Positions 11,334-19,744 of a stretch of DNA of 64,000 nt are shown one piece after another (positions within the stretch are counted from its first letter, which is position 1; every line of letters starts with the position of its first letter). Origin of the DNA: Spirosoma telluris (GTDB lineage Bacteria > Bacteroidota > Bacteroidia > Cytophagales > Spirosomataceae); assembly GCA_003259005.1 (NCBI GenBank), contig QLII01000001.1, forward strand, positions 6,377,001 to 6,441,000, read 5' to 3'. The notes below the pieces were generated by a model that searched no databases, was not told where the DNA came from, and worked only from the letters and a program-made list of their open reading frames with translations. The translations under genes and the position numbers were made by a program.

Positions 11334-14300
11334 ATGGAACAAAAATCTACACCCTTATTCAGGAGGGGTATTTTCAATTGCCTCATCTGGGTTCATCTTT
11401 CTCTATTTTTAGGCCTGGGTATTCAGGTTAAAGCCCAGCAAGCTTCATTACCTTGCAATGCTACCGTATCCACTGCGTTTGATAATGGTTCAAACGGCCC
11501 TTTTTCAGGCTTGACGCAATCAAACGCTTCTCCAGGTTTAGCTTCCTGGTCTAACCCAGGCAGAGTTGTAGATGGTAGTGCAGCCACTTTCGCTACAGGT
11601 AATATTGTTGTTGGTGGATCAGTAACAATAAGTGTTAAAGATCCTGCCAATACCTATAATGCTGGCAATTTTGCTGGTTTTCTGGTTCAGCCTAGTACAA
11701 TTGTAGCTGCCGCTTCACTAACGATCCGAACGCGCTTAGCTGGTGTTGAGAAAGAAAACAGAGTTATACCCATTTTTCTTTTATCAATATCTACTCCATA
11801 TGAAGCGGGCTTTATCACGAAAGAAGCATTTGACGAAATTGAACTTACCTATGCTTTAGTTGGCATAACAGGTTCCATAGACGTTTTCAATGCTGTTCAA
11901 AGAGGATACTGCGCTACGGGTCCAGTTTTAGCCTGTAATACACCAACGACGCCTACAGCACCAACTTATCCCGTAGCCATCGACCCGGATAATACTGGTT
12001 TTAGTGGTGTAAATGTGGCTTCGATCACGAATCAGGACAATGCAATCAGCCCAAGCACTACTGATTTCGCATCAGTTAATCTGCTATTGTCAGCTGGGAG
12101 TGCTTCGTTTGCGATTAAAGATCAATTTACCGATTATCCGATAGGTACGTTTGCTGGGTTAGATATAGCTAGCCCCAATCTGGTAAATGTAGGGGCACTA
12201 AGTGGTTTAACTATCTCTACTTACTTAAATGGAACGGCTACCGGGCAAAGTGTTACGGGAGCAAATCTGCTGTCTGTAGGGAGTACGCTACTAAATGGTA
12301 GTGGTCGGCAAACGATTGGATTTATTGCTACCACAGCTTTTGATGAAATTAAGTTAACTATTACCGGTGTTAATGCGGTAGGAACTACGGATATATATGG
12401 GGCTGTTTTTGAAAAATTCTGTGCTGGACCAAGCCTTGATTGTGCCGATAATACAATTCCCAAAAATACGATTACGCCACTCGTTAATCCCGGATCGCCT
12501 GTCTATGTTAATGGTGCCAATACCGGCATTGTCGGGGCGGCCTGCGTAGGGTGTAGCATCAATAATTCCGGGAACCTTATTGACGCGGATTTGTCAAATT
12601 TCGCGTCCATAAGCTTGACAGCCGGACTGGCTACTACAGCTTCTGTTGGTGTCGCCAATGCGCTGGATACGTATCCGGTTAATAGTTTTGCTGGGTTCGA
12701 CATTGAAACGAATTCACTGCTATCGGCGAATGTCTTCAGCACCGCTGTCATTACCTTATACAATAATGGAAGTGTTGTTCAAACCAGTTCAAGTAACGGG
12801 CTAATCGTTGGAGCAGGTAGTAGTCCTTTATTAAATGGAAGAAGCCGCCAGTATGTAGGGGTTATTGCAAACGTCCCTTACGATGAAGTCAAGATTTCCT
12901 TTGTTAATCTGGTTAACGCTGACCTTGGAGCGATTCGCATTTATAATGCCGTATTCGAAAAAACCTGCGCGGCCGTTATTGCCTGTAATACGGCCTATAA
13001 TTTAAGCAATCCAACTTTCCCGGTTGTTATTGATAATGCGAATACGGGAGTTACAGGACTTGTTTCGGCAGCAACAACCATAGAAGACCCGTGGAATGTC
13101 GTTTCGTCAAGTACAACGGATTTTGCTAAAATTAACACAACTGCGTCTGCGGGTACGTTTGCATCAATAGCCGTACTGGACCCGATCAGTACCTATCCTA
13201 CCGGTACATTTGCTGGTTTCGCAGTTCAAAAGGTTACGGGTATCGCTGCCCTTGATTTATTTGCACAGCTAACCGTTTCTACCTATAACAATGGAACATT
13301 GGTGGAGTCAAGGAGTGGGGTTGGCTTATTAGATCTGGCTATTAACCTATTTGGTACGACCAGTCAATTTTTCAATGTAGGTTTCGTAACGACGCAGCCA
13401 TTTGACGAAATCAAATTAACCGTATCGCCCCTTGTAGGTGTAGCGGCCTTATCTGCATTGGGTGGTAGTCTTAATGTGTTCGGTGCCTTTGTCGATACCC
13501 GGACATCATCAGGCGGGGGATTGGTTTGTGCCTTGGTTACCAATCCTGACTTTGCGGTCACGAATAAAAATGTGCCCGCTACCGGAAGTGTCAAAACAAA
13601 TGACATTGTACCCGTAGGAACTACCTATGGACCTGCTCCTGCGTCAACTACCCAGCCTGCTGGCTCATCACCCAGCCTGACAGTTAACTCAGATGGTACG
13701 TATACGTTTGTAAGTTCAACACCGGGGGTATATGTGTATCAGGTTCCCGTATGTGGTTCTGGTCTCTCAGGAACGGGCTGCGCTACGCAGACGCTGACGA
13801 TTACCGTACTTGATCCAACGGTAAATGCCAACAATCCTGTTGCCAATCCAGATGTAGTGTCTATGCTGGGTGCCCCAAGCAATCCGTTGCCTGTCACAAT
13901 TAATGTTAAAGCGAATGATGGGCCAGGAAATCCGGGAGGAACACTAGGAACACCTACTATTGGAACTCCTCCAACAAATGGAGTAGCTACAGTAGATGGC
14001 AATGGGAACGTAGTTTATACACCAACTGCTGGTTTTTACGGAACAGATAAGTTTACCTATACCGTTTGTGAAACACCTGGTGTGAGTCTGTGTGCCTCAG
14101 CTACAGTGACTGTTACCGTAAATGCACCCGGTAGCCCTAACACCACGCTGGCGGCCGATGACTATATTAGTACGTATCAGGGCGCGGCTGTTTCTGGCAA
14201 TGTGAAGACCAACGATAGCGACCCGGAAGGCAACACCCAGACGATAACCGCTCAGAATACAACTGTTCCGGGAGTAGGTACACTGGCATTGGCTGCTGAT

Positions 14301-15763
14301 GGCACTTATACCTTTACTCCAGTAGTAGGCGCAACGGGTCCTGTGGATTTCTCCTACACCACCACCGACAATGGTTCACCATCTGTTTCGGCGAATGGTA
14401 CCCTACACATTCTGATCAATCCGTTTAATCCGAACCCGGACTTCAACGTCACGGATATTAATGTGCCCGTATCAGGTAGCGTTAAAACAAATGACGTAAT
14501 TCCTGTTGGCACGACGTATGGCCCAACAGCAACCCTGACTAATTCGCCTGGAGGCTCTACGCCTACACTGACGCTAACGCCAACGGGAAGCTATACCTTT
14601 ACCGCTACGACACCAGGGGTATATACCTATAGTGTACCGGTTTGTGTAACAGGAACGCCCCCGTCTGTACGACCCAGACATTGACAATTACGGTAATCGA
14701 TCCAGCGGTGAACACAAACAACCCAGTAGCCAATCCTGACTTCGCAACTACTATTGGAGCACCTGGCAGTCCAACCGCAATTACGGTCAATATAAAAGGT
14801 AACGATGGCCCTGGTAATCCGGGTGGAACGTTAGGGACTCCCACTATTTCTACTCCGCCTGCTCACGGATCGGCCAGTATTGATGGAAATGGTAACCTGG
14901 TGTATACGCCAACAGCGGGCTATTATGGAACCGATGTCGTGACCTATCAGATTTGCGAAACGCCTAGTACCCCTTCATGCGCTACGGCTACCGTAACAAT
15001 TACCGTGAAAGCTCCTGGTAGCCCTGCAGCGGTATCGGCTAACGACGATTATGTATCCACCTTAGGAGGGCTTCCAGTAAGTGGTAATGTACTCACGAAC
15101 GATCTGGGAACTGGCTTATCGGTATCGAATGCCGGAACAATTGTAACGTCGTCAGGCACGCTCGTGTTGACTTCTTCTGGCAGTTATACCTTTACTCCGG
15201 CAGCAGGCGTTACGGGTCCTGTAGACTTCACTTACACCGCTTGCGACAACAATACGCCCTCAACTTGCGGCACTGCCACGCTGCATGTGTTGGTGAATCA
15301 GGGACCTGATTTAACGCCAACCATTTATATGCCACAGGCAAACTTCGCCGTCGCGCCTAATAATGTTAGGGATTTTGTTGTGAATGTAGAGGAGCTGGTC
15401 GGGCAACCTACCTCTAGAGGGAATGTTGCTATTACTATAACAGTACCTACGGGTTATACGGTTTCCTTTTCAACGGCGATCACCAGTATTAATGTTACGG
15501 ATGGAACAAGTAACCCAGTCGCCGTGGATAATACTAAATGGACAATTACTGGGGGGAATAATCAGCAAATTTCGCTATTGATAAATGCCGATCAGTTTAT
15601 TGCTGCTAAGACCACTGCCAGACTAGGCTTTACGGCTACCCGGACCAACGCTAATTCAGGTAGTGTATCCAATATTACAGTAAATGTGACTAACGATGCT
15701 ACACACACATATGATGGTAACCCGTTAAATAATGTTTATGCCAGAATTATCTCTGGCTTATAA
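11334..15763 (+). CDS. Giant exported repeat protein with Ig/cadherin-like domains, frame broken once
   Basis: A signal peptide (LGLGIQVKAQQ) leads into four degenerate repeats of about 170 aa, each with a motif like YPxGTFAGF and FDEIKLT (about residues 30-725). The second part carries a tandem duplication of 297 aa (NPDF at 13542 and again at 14433), with Big_9/VCBS-like modules such as GNVKTNDSDPEGN and TPTAGYYGTDVVTY. A break in the CCCCC run at 14658-14662 is repaired by one base, giving 1476 aa. It is probably a surface or secreted adhesin-like structural protein. No C-terminal T9SS sorting domain is evident, but the next gene has one. Function is not known. Confidence 0.75.
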
Positions 15764-15773
15764 AGTTTTACTT

Positions 15774-15805
15774 GCCCCAAATATCTTTTTAGAGATATTT
15801 GGGGC
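15774..15805 (+). terminator. Hairpin after the giant repeat protein
   Basis: Perfect 13-bp arms (15774-15786 and 15793-15805; GCCCCAAATATCT) have a 6-nt loop. They lie just after the stop at 15763 and before the next gene at 15853. No U-tract follows, so termination strength is uncertain. Confidence 0.6.
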
Positions 15806-15852
15806 ATATTACTAGACGACTGTTTAATTTTTTAAATTTTATATTCACGATT

Positions 15853-16905
15853 ATGATTAGGAAACTTTTACTTTTAGTCTTACTGGGCATATGTGGCGGT
15901 TATTCAGCCTTTGCGCAGGATCCTTCTGTAACGGGGATTACCATTAGCCCCAACCCTGTCCAGGTTGGACAGGCTGCCAGCGTCACCATTACCTTTGGCA
16001 ACTCAAGTTCCATTGCTATCCCTCAAAGTGCCACAGCTACTTATACGGTTAACTTACCTCCCAATGTTGGGGTGACTGGAACCTCGCTTACAGTGCCTAC
16101 TGGTTCAACCAACACAACTGCTAACTTTACGGTGACGACAGGTACCTTCAGCAGTACGGTTGGCCAGATTGTCACCGTAAAAAGCAATGACGCCATTCCG
16201 GGAAGTGCCACCTATTATCTGATCTTATCTATCGTTGGTGTTAGCCCCACTGGAAGCACGCCCAGTATACTGGGCAATGCACGCGCTGATGGCATTGCTA
16301 CGAATATTCAGGGCAATGATAATTTTGATGCAGAATTATTCGTTCAAGGCCCTATGCCTGTGTCTCTGGTCTCGTTTACAGCTAAGGCTCAGGAAGACCG
16401 TACCGTTGGGCTGACCTGGACAACCTCGCTGGAAACCAATAATAAGGGCTTTTTGATCGAACGTAGTAAGGACCTCACCCGCTTTGAAAAAGTGGGCGAA
16501 GTGACCGAGATCGGTGCCAACAGCAACGCCCTTAAAACCTATCATCTGACCGACTTTACACCTTATCAGGGCACCAGCTACTATCGCTTGACCCAGATTG
16601 ATCTGGATGGCAAGACAACCGTTTTCCAGGACAAGGTGGTCTCGGTTGTGTTGCGGGATGGCGCTTATGGCGTATTTCCTAATCCAGTAATCAATGATCA
16701 ACAGTTTCGGCTGAGTCTGGATGAGCCAGAGACAGCGGTGATTAATGTCTACGGAGTGGATGGCCGGACAATGCCTTTCCAGAAAGTAGGGGTAGAGTCG
16801 GGAAGTCTGTTGATGAAAGTGACGGGTAAACTCTCGAGTGGGGTGTACATTCTGACGGTGGGTGAACGGGGGCAGCTTCGCAAGCATCGTTTAGTGGTCG
16901 AGTAG
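15853..16905 (+). CDS. Exported protein with C-terminal type IX sorting domain
   Basis: The chosen start (15853) gives a clean signal peptide, LLLLVLLGICGGYSAFAQ. The first part is a beta-sandwich domain of about 120 aa (ITISPNPVQVGQAASVTITF). A segment common before Bacteroidota sorting domains follows (PVSLVSFTAKAQEDRTVGLTW, then SYYRLTQIDLDGKTTVFQDK). The end is a type A T9SS sorting domain: GVFPNPVINDQQFRLSL through SSGVYILTVGERGQLRKHRL. It should be secreted and anchored through type IX secretion. It may be partnered with the repeat protein just upstream. Function is not recognised. Confidence 0.82.
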   Translation: MIRKLLLLVLLGICGGYSAFAQDPSVTGITISPNPVQVGQAASVTITFGNSSSIAIPQSATATYTVNLPPNVGVTGTSLTVPTGSTNTTANFTVTTGTFSSTVGQIVTVKSNDAIPGSATYYLILSIVGVSPTGSTPSILGNARADGIATNIQGNDNFDAELFVQGPMPVSLVSFTAKAQEDRTVGLTWTTSLETNNKGFLIERSKDLTRFEKVGEVTEIGANSNALKTYHLTDFTPYQGTSYYRLTQIDLDGKTTVFQDKVVSVVLRDGAYGVFPNPVINDQQFRLSLDEPETAVINVYGVDGRTMPFQKVGVESGSLLMKVTGKLSSGVYILTVGERGQLRKHRLVVE

Positions 16906-16986
16906 ACGGTTTACCCAAATTGTCCGAGTTCACCTTGTGGTGTCTTGGTCATCAAGAAGGTTTCACAACATTTAATTCCCTGGCAA

Positions 16987-17129
16987 ATGAAAACAAAGTC
17001 CAATCATATATCGACGAATTCGCCGAAAAAGGCGTATCAAACTCCCCGCGTGAAATCGCTGGGTAATGTAAAGAAGCTCACCCTAAAGACCGGCTCGAAT
17101 ACCGATACGTTTGGGGTTCTTTCGTGTAA
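16987..17129 (+). CDS. Lasso-type RiPP precursor peptide (47 aa after restoring one base)
   Basis: From the ATG at 16987 the peptide carries the lasso leader pattern YxxP...G.....T: Y17-QTP20, G26, T32, with exactly the usual spacings (P to G six, G to T six). As sequenced, the frame runs through a terminator to 17253. Adding one G to the GGGG run at 17113-17116 gives TDTFGGSFV and a TAA at 17127-17129, just before the terminator. With T32 as the penultimate leader residue, the core would be K34 to V47, with Asp40 at ring position 7. A core beginning at L33 would place Asp at position 8. The adjoining RRE protein, kinase, nucleotidyltransferase and cyclase support the call. The core boundary is inference. 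Confidence 0.75.
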
Positions 17130-17154
17130 TTTCTGCGAAGAGAATTTGCTTCCT

Positions 17155-17196
17155 AGCTTGGTGTGTCTGCAAACAGGCACACCAAGCTTTTTTTTT
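17155..17196 (+). terminator. Strong intrinsic terminator after the RiPP precursor
   Basis: An 11-bp perfect stem (AGCTTGGTGTG at 17155-17165 with 17178-17188) is extended by an inner CTG/CAG pair around a CAAA loop and followed by nine T. It lies between the precursor and the PqqD-like gene, so most transcripts would stop here. This would keep peptide message in excess over enzyme message. Confidence 0.85.
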
Positions 17197-17326
17197 CAAA
17201 TGGGTTGCCATTACCTTTTAGGGTGCTTTCTCAAAAGAATAACTGGAGATTGACCACCCACAGAAAAAGACTACCTTAGCTAAAGTAAGCTGTATAAAAC
17301 GTGTTAACCCCGTTTATTTCGCCCTA

Positions 17327-17614
17327 ATGGTTATTACACCTGATACCCAAATTCAATTAGTACCGAATCAGTCCTCGTCTGTTCTCGGAAAAGAAACTGT
17401 TCTGTTAAATTATGAACTAGGTAACTATTATGAATTAAACGAGGTTGGAGGCTTTATCTGGTCACTTTTACAGAATGAACGAACAATGTCTATCGGCGAT
17501 ATTGAGGCAAGGATACTCGATGAGTTTGACGTAGAACCTGCTGTCTGCCATGATGAATTAATGCTGTTTATAGACAACCTGTTGCGTGAAAAACTTATCG
17601 AGGTGCTCGCTTAA
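17327..17614 (+). CDS. PqqD-family RiPP recognition element protein (lasso B1-like)
   Basis: This 95-aa protein has the PqqD/RRE fold: beta-strands around TVLLNYELGNYYELNEVGG, then FIWSLLQNERTMSIGDI and a C-terminal helix pair ending LIDNLLREKLIEVLA style (FIDNLLREKLIEV). Stand-alone RREs bind the leader peptide and present it to the maturation enzymes. In lasso systems this is B1, which recognises the YxxP motif seen in the upstream precursor. It lies 198 nt after the precursor stop, past a terminator, and 24 nt before the kinase-like gene. Confidence 0.85.
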   Translation: MVITPDTQIQLVPNQSSSVLGKETVLLNYELGNYYELNEVGGFIWSLLQNERTMSIGDIEARILDEFDVEPAVCHDELMLFIDNLLREKLIEVLA

Positions 17615-17638
17615 TGTGGTCGTTAAGCCGATTCTAGA

Positions 17639-18559
17639 ATGGAAGTGATACCCTATTATTATTCGGCCTATGGGCTAACCCTTGGCTCCGAGATTCGTCT
17701 TCCTCCCCTTAAAGAAATAAATCCCTGCCTGGTTGATGTACTTATTAAACGAGCCCCATTACTGCCAAGCCCATCGTTACAACCAACAAAAATTTTCAGG
17801 GCGGGACTACAGGCTACATTTGCTCAAAATGGCCCTCAGCAGTTATGGCTAAGCTGGAATCCCTTGTTATCATTTATGGTTATAAATGGGAAGGAGATCA
17901 TTCTCGATACGGTTCAACGGGATGAAGATGTACTCTCTCTTTTTACCCTGAGTGAAGCGTTAGGGTTAATTCTGTTTCAACGCGGCTATTTTTTGTTGCA
18001 TGGTAGTGCTATTGAACTACAGGGAAAAGGGGTTGTATTTCTGGGTGAGCCAGGAGCTGGTAAGTCGACTACTGTAGCCGCTTTTGCCCAGCAAGGCGTT
18101 AGGGTAATTAGTGATGATATGGTTTGTATACAGGTCAGTAAGACAGAACCGCCTTTGATCCTGCCAGCTTTTCCACAGATCAAGATTTGGGAAACGACCG
18201 TAGCTGGATTACAACTGGCGAAAAATGAACTGACCGCCGTTCGTGAAGGAGTCAATAAATTCTCATGGCATGAATCAATTTCGTTTACTGAAAATGCAGT
18301 GCCATTAGAGCAGATTTTTGTGCTAACTGCACCCAATGAAGTGGAGGACGCGCCTGTTGAGGTTCCTAAGCATCAGATACCACTTGAATTGCTCAGCTAT
18401 TTTCCATTAGCCGATGCGCTCCTTCAAGGTGAGCCGCTAAAAGACTATTTTGAGAAAAGCATTACGCTTGCTCAAGTCGTTCCACTGGTTAAAATAAGCC
18501 GACCAGCCGATTTTACGAAGCTACGTGCGTTTGTTAATCATCTAAAAACGAGTGTTTAG
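17639..18559 (+). CDS. HPr-kinase-like protein of the RiPP cluster
   Basis: The 306-aa protein has a Walker A motif, GEPGAGKSTTVAAF (about residue 138), and the following ISDDMVCI acidic motif typical of the HPr kinase/phosphorylase C-terminal fold. It lacks HPr-kinase context (no PTS genes here). Paeninodin-type lasso clusters encode such a kinase, which phosphorylates a Ser in the C-terminal part of the precursor; the predicted core here has Ser45 near its end. It ends directly against the next start (TAG then ATG), indicating tight translational coupling with the nucleotidyltransferase. Confidence 0.82.
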   Translation: MEVIPYYYSAYGLTLGSEIRLPPLKEINPCLVDVLIKRAPLLPSPSLQPTKIFRAGLQATFAQNGPQQLWLSWNPLLSFMVINGKEIILDTVQRDEDVLSLFTLSEALGLILFQRGYFLLHGSAIELQGKGVVFLGEPGAGKSTTVAAFAQQGVRVISDDMVCIQVSKTEPPLILPAFPQIKIWETTVAGLQLAKNELTAVREGVNKFSWHESISFTENAVPLEQIFVLTAPNEVEDAPVEVPKHQIPLELLSYFPLADALLQGEPLKDYFEKSITLAQVVPLVKISRPADFTKLRAFVNHLKTSV

Positions 18560-19744
18560 ATGAAGACAAATCACTCTCCCGAAATTGCTGTATTATTAAT
18601 GGCCTGTGCACTGGAGTTATCGGAAGCACGGAGGGAGCAGCTTACGCAGTTTTTAAATCAGCATCCGCTAAACTGGAGTCGACTGTATACATTGGCTGGC
18701 CGCCATAAAGTACTCCCATTTTTATACCGAACCCTTCAGGGTATTCCGAACGTATCTGAATCTTTTCTGGCAACTTTGCAGAACGGTTGCCGGGCTATAG
18801 CCACGGATAATTTACTAAAACTGCATCAGTACAAGCATTTAGCGAAACGATTATCAGATAACGCCATTGCCCATATTGCATTCAAGGGTGTTTACCTGGC
18901 TGCAAATTGCTACCCCGACAGCAGTCTTAGGAGCATTGGGGATATGGATGTACTGGTTGCTAAAGAAGACGTATTTAAGAGCATCCGCCTACTGGAATCA
19001 GATGGGTACCAACTAGACCAGAAGTCCCAGCTTTACATGCAGTATGATGCACCAGTCATGCTTTCTGATGTGTTTGAACTAAGTCTGATTAAGCCATTTT
19101 TTAATAATAGTTATTTTGATCTTGATCTACATTGGGAAGTTATGTGCTTTAATAGACACTATAAGTCTTTTACACTACAGGAACTTCTTGATAAGCCAGC
19201 TCTTTTTACTGAAGTACAAATCATTTTATTAGTAACTCATCATGGTATCGTCAATATATGGCAAACGATCAATTACATAAATGATCTCTATTTTTTACTG
19301 AAAGGGAAACCAATTAATTGGAGCTGGCTAGTAGAGGAGCTACGGCAAAATGGTCTTGAACAAGTTTTTTTTGTAGGATTATACTGGTGTCAGGAGATTT
19401 GGGGGCTGGCCTTACCGCAGTTTATCGAAGAAATACTCGCAGCCGAAAACGTAAAATCGTTGGCCATTGCGTATGAAAGAAACTGGGAGGCTACAGAATC
19501 TCTTCCTGAGAGTAAGCTAACACTAGGTCAACTAACGTTTTTCTTAAAAGCTCAAACGCAATTAAGTAAGAAATTAAAAATCGTATTTACGTTTTGGTCG
19601 AGTAGGGTATTTATTCCCAGTAGATTTAGAATCGGTAAACGCGTTCTATATATTCCCAGGCAACTAGGTCTGATCACGTTTTTTATTCGTGGTATTCGTT
19701 CTTTGCTGCGCTTTATTCCCGCACTTCAGAAGCCTTTGCATTAG
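18560..19744 (+). CDS. Nucleotidyltransferase-family protein (NTP_transf_5-like) of the RiPP cluster
   Basis: A 394-aa protein in which IAFKGVYLAANCYP and SIGDMDVLVAKED (about residues 112-140) match the uncharacterised nucleotidyltransferase family, with the D-x-D metal pair in GDMDVLV. The motif DLHWEVM also fits. Members of this family recur in lasso clusters that have the HPr-kinase-like gene. Their reaction is not established to my knowledge; nucleotidyl transfer to the peptide or its phosphate would be inference. The stop overlaps the convergent cyclase gene by 4 nt. Confidence 0.78.
   Translation: MKTNHSPEIAVLLMACALELSEARREQLTQFLNQHPLNWSRLYTLAGRHKVLPFLYRTLQGIPNVSESFLATLQNGCRAIATDNLLKLHQYKHLAKRLSDNAIAHIAFKGVYLAANCYPDSSLRSIGDMDVLVAKEDVFKSIRLLESDGYQLDQKSQLYMQYDAPVMLSDVFELSLIKPFFNNSYFDLDLHWEVMCFNRHYKSFTLQELLDKPALFTEVQIILLVTHHGIVNIWQTINYINDLYFLLKGKPINWSWLVEELRQNGLEQVFFVGLYWCQEIWGLALPQFIEEILAAENVKSLAIAYERNWEATESLPESKLTLGQLTFFLKAQTQLSKKLKIVFTFWSSRVFIPSRFRIGKRVLYIPRQLGLITFFIRGIRSLLRFIPALQKPLH

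Noticed and set aside
16336..16887. 183-aa minus-strand frame opposite the sorting-domain protein
   Set aside because: The plus-strand gene shows a signal peptide and a T9SS sorting domain; the antisense product has no coherent features.
16945..17253. 102-aa protein starting at 16945
   Set aside because: It would be translated through an intrinsic terminator, and the start upstream of 16987 adds residues not found in RiPP leaders.
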